Counted from the first letter of the stretch, positions 15,727-24,208 are shown. The stretch: 32,835 nt of DNA from Candidatus Thalassarchaeum sp. (GCA_016777225.1 JADHRW010000009.1:1-32835), one strand, 5' to 3'. Notes: a model not told the origin generated them from the sequence alone. Numbers and translations: made by a program.

Positions 15727-16455
15727 ATGCAGGAACTCCTCCTTATCTCTATTGGGGCCTTTATTGTCGCTGCTCTAACGGTGCCAGCAGGATTTGGACT
15801 TTCGACATTATTGACTCCCTTGGTACTATTCGTTTTACCTGTCCATGAAGCTGTTGCTGTTGTAGCAATAGTTCATTGCGCCCACAATGCAGGAAAGTTT
15901 CTTTCACTCAGGGAATTTGTTGATTTTTCCGCATTTAGGAGATATGGCATTTGGTTGGTAGTTGGGGCAATTATCGGAGCTTTACTTCAAAATCAGGTTC
16001 CGGGAGACCCTCTCCTTTTATTGGTCGGTATATTTCTAATCATACTACCAATTCTCTCAATTAGTGAAAGATGGACAGGATATAAAATACCCGAGGCTAA
16101 TGATCAGATAGGAGGTTTTGGTTCAGGATTTATGGGGGGATTATCTGGTCACCAGGGGGCATTAAGAGCCATGTTTCTAACAAGACGATTACCAGATAAA
16201 ATGGCTTATGCAGCAACTGCCAGCGTACTTGCTCTTTGTGTCGATTTATCTAGAATACCCGTCTATATATTTTTTAGAAGCGATGAGGTAGTCAATCATT
16301 TAACTCTAACTGCAGTTCTTGTTATATCCGCACTTATTGGTGTCAGAGTCGGGAAAAAATGGCTAAAATCTTTGAAATCATCTCAGATTCATTTTATGGT
16401 AATGTCAGGAATTATAGGAAGTGGTGTTTTCTATATTCTCGAGGCTGTATACTAG
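15727..16455 (+). CDS. TauE/SafE-family membrane transporter
   Basis: 242 residues with about seven to eight hydrophobic helices. The two-half pattern of the TauE/SafE (DUF81) sulfite or organic-anion exporter family is visible: AALTVPAGFGLSTLLTPLV in the first half and GGFGSGFMGGLSGHQGALRA in the second, where GGLSG plus a following Gly is the family hallmark. It likely moves a small sulfur- or carbon-containing anion across the cell membrane; the substrate is not predictable. Its stop overlaps the stop of the minus-strand zinc-ribbon gene by four bases (convergent). A TATA element lies at 15681-15688. Confidence 0.82.
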   Translation: MQELLLISIGAFIVAALTVPAGFGLSTLLTPLVLFVLPVHEAVAVVAIVHCAHNAGKFLSLREFVDFSAFRRYGIWLVVGAIIGALLQNQVPGDPLLLLVGIFLIILPILSISERWTGYKIPEANDQIGGFGSGFMGGLSGHQGALRAMFLTRRLPDKMAYAATASVLALCVDLSRIPVYIFFRSDEVVNHLTLTAVLVISALIGVRVGKKWLKSLKSSQIHFMVMSGIIGSGVFYILEAVY

Positions 16456-16655
16456 CCTTCTTTATCTCTTTTTTCTCTAAGAAACTTAACCAGTGAATCC
16501 AGATCTTCGAAAAGTATTGTTACAACACTAATATGGTCACAATCTTGACAGATAAAACGCTTTCCAGTTTCATATCCCATATAAGGGACAATACGAGGGC
16601 TAAAACAATTTGAGCAGACTTCAATATTTTTCAAATTATTAGGATTTGATTTCAT
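16452..16655 (-). CDS. small zinc-ribbon protein
   Basis: 67 residues with Cys14/Cys17 and Cys36/Cys39 in two CxxC pairs about 18 residues apart, a compact zinc ribbon. The remainder is a short charged helix at the C-terminus. It lies 9 bases after the LON-domain gene on the same strand and probably shares its transcript. Proteins of this size and pattern often bind nucleic acid or a partner protein. No named family is recognised. Confidence 0.72.
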   Translation of the reverse strand: MKSNPNNLKNIEVCSNCFSPRIVPYMGYETGKRFICQDCDHISVVTILFEDLDSLVKFLREKRDKEG

Positions 16656-16664
16656 ATCTAATCC

Positions 16665-17438
16665 TCATTCGTTCGATTGTCTAAATAATCTAATCATATT
16701 CAATTTTTTCTGAATACTAGATTCAATAATACTAGATAATTCATTTATATCGATTGTTTTTAATGCCTGAATTTGATCTTCAATCGAATCTATAATTAAA
16801 GATGCAATTTTCCAAATTGCATCATTATCGGGGTTTGGAAACATATTTTTAATTTCATTATCAATATCAAATTCATCAACATCCATCTCATTAATTTCTG
16901 CAATATTTTCAATGTAAGTTCTCCATAATGCCAATAGACTTTCCCACTTTACAGGCTCGATAATTCCTTTTAGTTCAGGAATGATTTCTATTACTGCCCT
17001 AACATATAGTTTACCGGATGGAGCTTGTTCGATATATTGCCCCATCAGCTCATTAACAGAAGGGAATATGGCATCGAAAGGCTCTGGTTTAAGTGCGGGT
17101 TCTATCAAAGAGAGTATACGGAATCTCTCACCTCCTTTAGCCCCATACAATAGATTTGTCCCCTGTTCTTCTAAATCATTTACTTGCACTAACGTCCCTA
17201 CGTCATATGGGACCAACCATCCATTTATGTCAGGCATTGCAGGATTTGACATCACGTGCCCATAAGCCAAATTATCAAGAGTAATATCATCTAACATCTG
17301 CTTATATCTTGGTTCAAAAACTCTCATGACCATCTCATCTCCAGGTAAAAGAAGTGATTCAAGAGTAAAGAGAGGGATAATCATTTCATTTTCTTTCAAC
17401 AATGGAATCTGATTTAATTTTAAAATTTCCATAATCAT
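16665..17438 (-). CDS. stand-alone LON substrate-binding domain protein
   Basis: 257 residues. IPLFTLESLLLPGDEMVMRV followed by FEPRYKQMLDD (residues about 21-51) is the opening of the LON N-terminal (substrate-binding) domain, and GTLVQVNDLE and GGERFRIL are its later strands. There is no Walker A motif and no Lon protease domain, so this is a LON-only protein of the kind also seen in bacteria. The C-terminal half is mostly helical and acidic. Its ATG overlaps the cupredoxin stop as ATGA (17435-17438), a sign of translational coupling, and a zinc-ribbon gene follows 9 bases downstream. A role as a substrate adaptor or chaperone-like binder is inferred only. Confidence 0.82.
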   Translation of the reverse strand: MIMEILKLNQIPLLKENEMIIPLFTLESLLLPGDEMVMRVFEPRYKQMLDDITLDNLAYGHVMSNPAMPDINGWLVPYDVGTLVQVNDLEEQGTNLLYGAKGGERFRILSLIEPALKPEPFDAIFPSVNELMGQYIEQAPSGKLYVRAVIEIIPELKGIIEPVKWESLLALWRTYIENIAEINEMDVDEFDIDNEIKNMFPNPDNDAIWKIASLIIDSIEDQIQALKTIDINELSSIIESSIQKKLNMIRLFRQSNE

Positions 17439-17956
17439 GCCTTCTTAATTTTTCTAGATGTATAAATCATTATTGAAATAATCACTACTAATATCGTCAC
17501 GATTGAATATGTGCTGATAGAGGAAGCGCTTTCTTCTATCACTTCTTCTTCATTTTCATCAGATTCATTTTCAATAACTGAAATGGGATTTACATTAATT
17601 ACACCAATCATATTGACTTGCTCATGGGGTTCGCAAACAAATTCATATGAGCCATTCATCCCAACGTCAAAAGTAAAAGAAAAATCTACATTTCTCTCTG
17701 GATTTCCAGAATCAAAGACGCCATTCGTTTCAACTGCATTGTGGGCTAATAGTTCGCCACTCCAAAAAAATCTAACAGTATCTCCCTCGTCAATAGTTAC
17801 TTCTGCGGGAGAGAACTGCAAATTAGTACTATCAACTGTGATTACAACTTCCTCTTGCATATTTACGTCGGCCTGTTCTGATGCAACAGGTCCAATTAAA
17901 GAAATTGAAAATATTAGAAAGGCCAAGGAGAAACCGACAACTTTACCCACCTTCAT
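17435..17956 (-). CDS. membrane-anchored cupredoxin (blue copper protein)
   Basis: 173 residues. A signal peptide (residues 1-26) is followed by a plastocyanin-like domain at about 36-125. The type 1 copper ligands are all visible: His72 in LLAHNAV, then Cys108, His111 and Met116 in FVCEPHEQVNM. An acidic, Glu-rich linker (about 128-143) leads to a single helix (about 149-166) and a basic tail RKIKKA, so the copper domain faces outside. It should carry single electrons at the cell surface, as halocyanin does for terminal oxidases or nitrogen-oxide reductases; the partner is not in this window. It is the first gene of a three-gene unit with the LON and zinc-ribbon genes. Confidence 0.9.
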   Translation of the reverse strand: MKVGKVVGFSLAFLIFSISLIGPVASEQADVNMQEEVVITVDSTNLQFSPAEVTIDEGDTVRFFWSGELLAHNAVETNGVFDSGNPERNVDFSFTFDVGMNGSYEFVCEPHEQVNMIGVINVNPISVIENESDENEEEVIEESASSISTYSIVTILVVIISIMIYTSRKIKKA

Positions 17957-18010
17957 AAACCCACAGTATTACATTAACCTATGAAGTCATGTATTGAAAT
18001 TATCACTAAA

Positions 18011-18559
18011 TTAGTTCCTACTTTTAACTTTCATCCCAACATACCATATCCCGATAATTCCAACTAGAACAATAGTTATTGTTCCAAAACCAGGGTCGGC
18101 ACCGTTCCATGAGGAAACATCATTCCACACTCCTTCACCTTTAGTAGAGACGTGCCAAACAAAATAAGAAGATAATGAGGTCATGATTGCAATCATAGAT
18201 ATAATTCCAGTTTTAGCATGCTTCGGAACGGTTTTGCCTGTTGCATAGTAATCAATAACAGCCGAACCAAAATAAGGATTATTGAGCGTTTTTCTGAATA
18301 ACTTTTCACTAGAAAGAGAAAACAAAAACGCAGCAGGAACCGCCCAAGATACTGTAGGCCACCCAGGAATCCATATCCCAATTACAGCAAAAATAACGAA
18401 TAAAGATCCTGCGCCAACATACAGTTTACTCTTGAATGGACTACTGGCCACACAGTATTTTTCAACCACCTCGTCGATGGTCTGTAACCTATCCACAAAA
18501 CTCCGACCAACCAATAGAAGATAAATCAATATGTTTTGTTTAACATAAATAATCCCCAA
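18011..18559 (-). CDS. DUF454 (YbaN-like) membrane protein
   Basis: Up to 182 residues from a TTG at 18559. A GTG at 18496 would give 161 residues and keeps the whole recognisable domain. The core matches DUF454: IGIWIPGWPTVSW, then AAFLFSLSSEKLFRKTLNN, PYFGSAVIDYY and GKTVPKHAKTG, with hydrophobic helices around. Two further helices follow at about residues 115-135 and 158-176, so it is somewhat longer than bacterial YbaN. The function of the family is unknown. It is divergent from purN with 31 bases between the longest start and the purN ATG, which makes the shorter GTG start more plausible because a promoter needs that space. Confidence 0.75.
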   Translation of the reverse strand: MGIIYVKQNILIYLLLVGRSFVDRLQTIDEVVEKYCVASSPFKSKLYVGAGSLFVIFAVIGIWIPGWPTVSWAVPAAFLFSLSSEKLFRKTLNNPYFGSAVIDYYATGKTVPKHAKTGIISMIAIMTSLSSYFVWHVSTKGEGVWNDVSSWNGADPGFGTITIVLVGIIGIWYVGMKVKSRN

Positions 18560-18590
18560 CTCTCAAGGATAATCACCCTAGCCGATTGAC

Positions 18591-19214
18591 ATGAGCGTCC
18601 CATATATCAGGCCTCGTCGAGGGTCGAAAGAGGATCCTTTACGGATAGGGATACTAATTTCTGGAGGAGGCTCAGGTTTGTCTGCTTTAATCAAATATCA
18701 ATTATCCAATCCATCGAGCCACAAAACTGAACTTATTATCTCGGATAATGCTACTGCAAAGGGATTAAAATTTGGCGCCGATTTTGATATACCTGCCATG
18801 GCAATCGAATTACCTGAAATTAATGATAAATCTAAGCGTAGAATTAAACATGAAGAATTAATACATGATAAGTTAATTCAGTCTCGTATTGAACTTGTAG
18901 TTTTAAGCGGTTATATGAGAATTTTATCTCCAAAATTTGTCAAGAAATGGAAAGGTCGATTAATTAATATTCATCCTTCTTTGCTTCCTAAATACCCTGG
19001 TGCATATGCTCATAGAGATGCCTTAGATGATGGTGCTAAAATAACCGGATGTACAGTTCATTTAGTCGACGAAGGTGTAGATACGGGTGAAATTCTTGCA
19101 CAATCTGAAGTCCCTATTTTTGATAGTGATACAATTGAAATATTACAAGAAAGAGTGAAAAAAGCAGAGCATTTACTTTACCCAAAGGTCTTAGATGATT
19201 ATTGTAGCAAGTAA
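18591..19214 (+). CDS. purN: phosphoribosylglycinamide formyltransferase
   Basis: 207 residues, matching bacterial PurN. ISGGGSGLSAL (23-33) is the phosphate-binding loop. INIHPSLLPKYPG (about 125-137) carries the catalytic Asn and His, and HLVDEGVDTGEIL carries the catalytic Asp. It transfers a formyl group from 10-formyl-tetrahydrofolate to glycinamide ribonucleotide, the third step of purine synthesis. All three catalytic residues are present. An N-terminal extension of about 15 residues precedes the usual first strand. It is on the same strand as purH 3.2 kb earlier but separated by unrelated genes. It converges on the pseudouridine synthase gene with no gap. Confidence 0.94.
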   Translation: MSVPYIRPRRGSKEDPLRIGILISGGGSGLSALIKYQLSNPSSHKTELIISDNATAKGLKFGADFDIPAMAIELPEINDKSKRRIKHEELIHDKLIQSRIELVVLSGYMRILSPKFVKKWKGRLINIHPSLLPKYPGAYAHRDALDDGAKITGCTVHLVDEGVDTGEILAQSEVPIFDSDTIEILQERVKKAEHLLYPKVLDDYCSK

Positions 19215-19976
19215 TTATTTCGAGATATACTGATTAATTTCATCGAGCGTTATTTCTTGGAATTCCCCAGTATTAATATCATAATTTGAAAGTTCCATAC
19301 TACCTATTGCTAAACGATGTATGGAAATAACATAATTTCCTAATGCACTAAACATTCGCCGGATTTGGCGTTTTTTGCCTTCCTTAATTGTCAAAACTGC
19401 TATCTTTTCATCGTCTAAAGTAATATTAGCTGGTTGAGAAACATATCTTTCATAATAATCATTATCAGATATTTCAATTTTCACCCCTCTTTTAATTTGA
19501 GAAATTTCATTTTCCGTTATTCCCAATTCTGTTTCTACAAGATATTTCTTAGAAATATGATTTTTTGGATTTGTGATTTTATCTACCAATTCCCCATCTG
19601 TTGTAACTAATAAAAATCCAGTCGTATCCTCATCTAATCTACCGACAGTAATTAGAGATTCATACACATTAGATGGGACTTTATCTCTAAAAATTTCATA
19701 TACAGATTTTTTATTCAACTGTTTTTCTTGATCATTCAACCGCGAGCAAATCACTCCTTCCGGTTTATTCAATAAAAAATACATATCATTAGTTGGTAGT
19801 GTCAGCACTTTTCCCTTGAAAGTTACAAATTTTGTATTTGGATTGAATTCAAATTTAATATCTTTTACAGTCGAACCATTAACTGAAACGTCTCCGCCCC
19901 ATATAGCATTCTTAACTTCATTCTTCGAAGTAAAAATCCCACATTTAGAAAGAAACTGATGTAATCTTATTTTCAT
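19215..19976 (-). CDS. RsuA/RluB-family RNA pseudouridine synthase
   Basis: 253 residues. An N-terminal S4 RNA-binding domain (MKIRLHQFLSKCGI to about residue 48) is followed by the synthase core: FLLNKPEGVICSR (68-80), the catalytic loop VGRLDEDTTGFLLVTTDGE with Asp115, and EGKKRQIRRMFSALG near residue 205. This is the bacterial RsuA/RluB/RluE/RluF architecture that modifies a uridine in ribosomal RNA. Archaea normally use TruB/Cbf5-type enzymes with guide RNAs, so this is a likely transfer from bacteria. The gene looks AT-richer than its neighbours, with many Asn, Lys and Ile codons ending in A or T. It lies 3 bases after the BNR lipoprotein stop. The exact target site is unknown. Confidence 0.9.
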   Translation of the reverse strand: MKIRLHQFLSKCGIFTSKNEVKNAIWGGDVSVNGSTVKDIKFEFNPNTKFVTFKGKVLTLPTNDMYFLLNKPEGVICSRLNDQEKQLNKKSVYEIFRDKVPSNVYESLITVGRLDEDTTGFLLVTTDGELVDKITNPKNHISKKYLVETELGITENEISQIKRGVKIEISDNDYYERYVSQPANITLDDEKIAVLTIKEGKKRQIRRMFSALGNYVISIHRLAIGSMELSNYDINTGEFQEITLDEINQYISK

Positions 19977-19979
19977 ATT

Positions 19980-21461
19980 TCATTCCATAATCAATTCTAC
20001 TAAGTCACCAACGGATTCGTATAGACTTGGGCCATTTTCAAGATAGTAAACTCCGCCAGTTTTACTGCGTGAATCTTCGGGTTGCGAATTATTTCCACTC
20101 GCACAGGTTCCAGTACAACCATCTGCAAAGGCCACATAAACCCGACCATCTCTATCTATATGTAAATCGTTAAAATCTAGTAAATTTCTATTAGAACCGC
20201 CTATGTCTCGACAATCGCCACTATTCAAACATATACTTCCAATTTGTACAGGATCATCTGAAACTCTAACGGTATGGAATATTGGATTTTCATCTAATGC
20301 ATTTAAGCTGTAAGTAATATACAAATGATAGTGTACATTATTATTAGCAGTGTGAGGATTCCCAGTCCAATTAACCTCATCAATATCCGGCTCACCTAAT
20401 TCACTTCCATTTTCACTTCCAAGGTAAGTTATTGCGATACGCCCTGGATCTCCTGCATCAATTTGAGGAAAAGTTGTTGAAATTACTTCTATTGGACTTA
20501 TTCTAATACTGTCTTGTCCCCAAGATTCTCCAGAATCAGTACTTCTCGACATATATACTCCAAAATCAGCACCAGACCATATATGGTATGCATTAGAATC
20601 TGTATCGGTTGCAACTTCGCTATTTTTTCGAGGATTTGGTGTACTAACATCTTCACCCATTGTTCGAGTATCCCAAGAATAACCATTGTCTTTCGAGAAA
20701 ATTACCGCGGGTGTCTCAACTCTTGGTGTAACGTAAACGGTCCCATCTGGAGCGGTTGTAATTGCTCCATGTAAACCTCCATCATCGGTTGCTAGTCCAA
20801 ATATCTGGCCCCCCAATTCGAAAGTAGCACCACCATCAAAACTGGTGAAACAGAAAATTCCTAATCCTTTATTGTAACAAAAATATACTGCCTCGTCATA
20901 AATTGGAGACAATGAGCCAGGAATTCCATATCCATCGCTGACCCAAGGCCCTGTTGCAAGTTTAATGTGATCATTCAAAGGAGTTGTTCCTGAATCATGA
21001 GGGTTGCCCAACCAACTTTCTCCATCATTATCTGACCAACCAATCCATGTAGATTCTAATCCCATCATATGAATATTAAACACACGATCAGTTACTGGGT
21101 CTACCCAGCCGTAAGGGTCACTAGTGAATGGTGCTTGAGTAAAATCTCGCGAATTTTCCCATGTTAAGCCATAGTCACAAGATCTCATAGGTTTTTCTAA
21201 AGCTATGAAGAATATGCAACCACTCGATGTAATGCCGATGCTTGGTTCTGGACCATCTTCTCCTACGTCGCTAAAAACAAAACTCATAGGCATGGATGGA
21301 ACATCGATTGCAAACCCATCTGGGCCAGTTACAAATATTCCATTTGGAGACACAATTTCTTCTGAAATAATGCCCTTTTCATCATCTAATTGAAGACATC
21401 CCGAAAATGTGACTAAACACATCATTAGACTAACTAGAGAAGCCCTCATTCGTGTCTTCAT
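19980..21461 (-). CDS. secreted BNR/Asp-box beta-propeller lipoprotein
   Basis: 493 residues. The signal peptide ends in the lipobox FSGC with Cys22, so the protein is probably lipid-anchored outside. At least five Asp-box motifs (S/T-x-D-x-G-x-T/S-W) are spread along the chain: SCDYGLTWEN, WSDNDGESWLG, SFDGGATFELG, SKDNGYSWDT and STDSGESWGQ. Asp-boxes mark the turns of sialidase-type beta-propellers. The catalytic Arg triad and Asp/Tyr of true sialidases could not be identified, so a binding or non-sialidase hydrolase role is as likely. Ca-binding-like Asp-rich loops (DIDRDGR type) occur near the C-terminus. Glycan binding at the surface is inferred from the fold. Confidence 0.8.
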   Translation of the reverse strand: MKTRMRASLVSLMMCLVTFSGCLQLDDEKGIISEEIVSPNGIFVTGPDGFAIDVPSMPMSFVFSDVGEDGPEPSIGITSSGCIFFIALEKPMRSCDYGLTWENSRDFTQAPFTSDPYGWVDPVTDRVFNIHMMGLESTWIGWSDNDGESWLGNPHDSGTTPLNDHIKLATGPWVSDGYGIPGSLSPIYDEAVYFCYNKGLGIFCFTSFDGGATFELGGQIFGLATDDGGLHGAITTAPDGTVYVTPRVETPAVIFSKDNGYSWDTRTMGEDVSTPNPRKNSEVATDTDSNAYHIWSGADFGVYMSRSTDSGESWGQDSIRISPIEVISTTFPQIDAGDPGRIAITYLGSENGSELGEPDIDEVNWTGNPHTANNNVHYHLYITYSLNALDENPIFHTVRVSDDPVQIGSICLNSGDCRDIGGSNRNLLDFNDLHIDRDGRVYVAFADGCTGTCASGNNSQPEDSRSKTGGVYYLENGPSLYESVGDLVELIME

Positions 21462-21559
21462 GAGGGGGTCGTATTCATTGGATTATGTTACTCTTTTCAT
21501 AGCATGAGCAAAATAATGCCGGGGTGTGATTGATATAGTTAAGACGGTTGGCAGTAATT

Positions 21560-23659
21560 ATGAAGCAAATTACTGTACTGATAGCCAGCCTATTATTAAT
21601 ATCAACTCCTTTAGCAGGGTGTCTCGACGATGCCAGCTTGGAAGAGTTCATTGATGACATCGTAGGCTGTATGGACGCAGAAGCAAAAAATTATGATGAT
21701 AATGCTACTACAGAACTTGTAGGGAACTGTATTTATGCTGCATCAATGGATGTATTTATGGATGCAATGGATCAAGAAATAGATATTCAATCTATGTTGA
21801 ATCAAAGTTCAACTGCTGGTTATTCAATGTCGATGACAACGCCAATGGAAGATAATGGAATGGTCGATACTGGTGGCGCTATGATGCTAATTGAAGAAAC
21901 TGTCATGGTAAATATGTCCGCAAATGCGGCTCATGTTTCTATTGCAATGAGCATACCAATGATGTTCTCCCAGGTAACAACAATGACACAAGTCGGAGAA
22001 ATTGTAAATGTGCACCACAAATTAGATGGTATGATGGTAACTCAAATGGGCGGAGAAACTATTGATGAAAAATATCAGACTAGAGACATGTCTCCTAATG
22101 TAATGGAATGGGTTCTTCCAATGTTAGCTGACTCAATGGCCAGTGATATCGCCAGTGATATGGGCGATGACGATGACGATGACGATGGGCTTGCCGATGA
22201 AGCACCAGAAAACGCTACAATATCGGTAAGTTTCGATTCAGCAACCAATACTCAAACAATGGATATGTCAACGACCAATGAGACCGGAGCTATCATGAAT
22301 CTTTCAATTAAGATTGATGAGGACTCGGAGCTAATGTCTTGGTCTATGGAAATGACCAATGAAACAGGCTCTACAGCGCATATGTCCTATACTATAATGT
22401 GGGGCGATGCTGTAGTAATTACAGTTGATCAGACACTACCTAAGACGGCTATTCCAGTATATTGGGACGGCTTACCAGATTTCGGCAACCATGATCAAGA
22501 TGACGATGATGGACATGACGATGACGGTGATGAACCACCTTCTGCAGAAGAGGTACTAGATGCATTTGATGCAAATATGGACAATTATCTTAGTTTCGAA
22601 GAATTCTGGGACTCATGGGCCGATGAAGAAGGTTCAGAAAATATCGAGGAGATACACGATATTTTCAATGAATCAGACTATGACATGAATGAATTACTAG
22701 ATGTTAATGAACTTGAAAGTTTTATATTAGATATAGTTGATTACGATGATGGACATGGCGACGAGATGTCTCCTGAAATGATGCTCGATTGGATGGATTA
22801 CAATGATGATGGAATGGTAAGTTGGGATGAATTTGACCAATTCATCATTTATGAAGATGGAGGATGGGGAGATGAAGATGAGCGTTATGAAAGTCAAGAA
22901 CATTTCAATTATTCAGATTCTAATGGCGATGGATTACTTGATTATAATGAACTATCTTCATGGATAAGCAACATGGGTGAGGATGATAACGATGGTTCAG
23001 AAATGTGGATGTGCGACAATGGCGAAGAAATCCCTCTAGATTATGTCAATGATGGATACCCCGACTGTGAAGACGGTTCCGATGAAGATGATTCCGATGA
23101 CAACGAGCCAGAGATGTGGATGTGCGACAATGGCGAAGAAATACCTGTAGATTATGTCAATGATGGAGAAGATGACTGTGGAGACGGTTCAGATGAGTAC
23201 GATAATGGCGGCTCTGATGATGATAACCATGATGATGATAACCATGATGAAGAAGACTGGGACGATGAGCCAAGAAATTTATCTCTTACAGTAGCCAATA
23301 ACCAAACCTTTGAGGCAACATTAAGTGATTTCTCTGTTCAATTTTTAACTTGTAATTCTGATATTAGATCTGAATGTAACGTAGAAGAAAGTGCGAGTCT
23401 TACTAATCTAACTGGACAAATGGGAGATTCTAGCTATGTTTATACAGATGTAGATGCGGATGGCATGATCTCTACCGGTGATACACTGGAAATTACGAGT
23501 ATGAACTCCGATTATGAATTTGATTTATATGACTCATGGTCAGATAGTTATGTTTCTGACTCAGGCGTCAATGGGCCGAATATGCCTGGATTTGGAGGAA
23601 TACTTGCAACAATCAGTATGCTTGGTGCGGCCTTCCTATTACCACGAAGAGACGATTGA
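21560..23659 (+). CDS. acidic mosaic surface protein: lipobox, EF-hands, LDLa-like repeats, PGF-CTERM-like tail
   Basis: 699 residues from the ATG at 21560 (in-frame TTG at 21548 is four codons earlier). In order: signal peptide with lipobox LAGC (Cys21); a GCMDAEAKNYDDNAT...GNCIY motif like the GCTDPxAxNY repeats of marine surface proteins; a Met-rich, probably beta region (about 70-275); Asp-rich linkers; four EF-hand-like loops around residues 330-480 (for example DYNDDGMVSWDEF and DSNGDGLLDYNEL); two copies of a 37-residue unit with CDNGEEIP and CxDGSDE that resembles an LDL-receptor class A core with only two Cys; a Ser/Thr/Asp region; and a tail MPGFGGILATISMLGAAFLL plus PRRDD, which looks like a PGF-CTERM archaeosortase signal. 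It should sit outside the cell and bind calcium. Confidence 0.85.
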   Translation: MKQITVLIASLLLISTPLAGCLDDASLEEFIDDIVGCMDAEAKNYDDNATTELVGNCIYAASMDVFMDAMDQEIDIQSMLNQSSTAGYSMSMTTPMEDNGMVDTGGAMMLIEETVMVNMSANAAHVSIAMSIPMMFSQVTTMTQVGEIVNVHHKLDGMMVTQMGGETIDEKYQTRDMSPNVMEWVLPMLADSMASDIASDMGDDDDDDDGLADEAPENATISVSFDSATNTQTMDMSTTNETGAIMNLSIKIDEDSELMSWSMEMTNETGSTAHMSYTIMWGDAVVITVDQTLPKTAIPVYWDGLPDFGNHDQDDDDGHDDDGDEPPSAEEVLDAFDANMDNYLSFEEFWDSWADEEGSENIEEIHDIFNESDYDMNELLDVNELESFILDIVDYDDGHGDEMSPEMMLDWMDYNDDGMVSWDEFDQFIIYEDGGWGDEDERYESQEHFNYSDSNGDGLLDYNELSSWISNMGEDDNDGSEMWMCDNGEEIPLDYVNDGYPDCEDGSDEDDSDDNEPEMWMCDNGEEIPVDYVNDGEDDCGDGSDEYDNGGSDDDNHDDDNHDEEDWDDEPRNLSLTVANNQTFEATLSDFSVQFLTCNSDIRSECNVEESASLTNLTGQMGDSSYVYTDVDADGMISTGDTLEITSMNSDYEFDLYDSWSDSYVSDSGVNGPNMPGFGGILATISMLGAAFLLPRRDD
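23003..23197 (+). repeat. tandem coding repeat, LDLa-like unit, 111-bp period
   Basis: Two nearly identical copies of a coding unit, at 23003-23086 and 23114-23197, lie 111 bases (37 codons) apart inside the surface protein gene. Each encodes MWMCDNGEEIP, a D-Y-V-N-D-G stretch and C-x-DGSDE. Differences between copies are mostly in the second half. It looks like a recent internal duplication. Confidence 0.8.
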
Positions 23660-23660
23660 A

Positions 23661-24083
23661 TTATTCATCATCGAATACTTCTATCTCGACGTTACGCTTG
23701 ACCAAGTCTGTGAATTTGGATGTGTAACGAGTAGCTCTTACAACATGATTGTCAATCCAATGATAATTGCCTCCTCGGGGTTTTTCCATCAAGAGAGAAT
23801 GGTATTGGAATCCTTTTTCTTGTAACCAAATTTCTGTTATAGATCGGTGCTCTTCTGTTCTAGCAGTGAAGAAACAAATATGATGTCCTTCAACAAACCA
23901 GCGATTTATTGTTTCGATAGCATCTGAATACGCTTCAGCAGTAACCATTCTTTCAGGTTCTTCATTTGGAATATCTTCTCCAACAGTTCCATCTATATCT
24001 ATAAGGTAGTTTTTCTTATCTGGAGGCAGTATAGGACTAATCTTTTTTCCATTATTATCGATAGCTTCTACCAAGTCTTCCAT
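23661..24083 (-). CDS. HAD-like phosphatase
   Basis: 140 residues, one compact domain. YLIDIDGTVG (26-35) is HAD motif I with the nucleophile Asp29 and acid/base Asp31. CFFTARTEEHRS near residue 75 is the motif II strand with the Thr, and KPRGGNYHWIDNH near the C-terminus supplies the Lys and acidic residues. The small size and the TAR-T-x-x-H-R motif match minimal HAD phosphatases related to polynucleotide 3'-phosphatase or LNS2-type domains. The substrate could be a sugar phosphate or nucleotide end and is not predictable. The stop faces the surface protein stop one base apart (convergent). Confidence 0.75.
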   Translation of the reverse strand: MEDLVEAIDNNGKKISPILPPDKKNYLIDIDGTVGEDIPNEEPERMVTAEAYSDAIETINRWFVEGHHICFFTARTEEHRSITEIWLQEKGFQYHSLLMEKPRGGNYHWIDNHVVRATRYTSKFTDLVKRNVEIEVFDDE

Positions 24084-24208
24084 GTGTCTCGCCTATGAAG
24101 GCCATTCATGAATAAGAGGTATGCGAATTCTCAGAAATTGCTATTTTATGGATAAGCACATTCCTTATTCAGGAATTTCATCACCGTATTCCGAAGCATT
24201 ATGAACAG

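Noticed and set aside
22166-22186. Short GATGAC tandem run, first read as a possible repeat array
   Set aside because: It encodes an Asp run in an acidic protein. The units are 3-6 bases with no spacers, so it is neither a CRISPR array nor an independent element.
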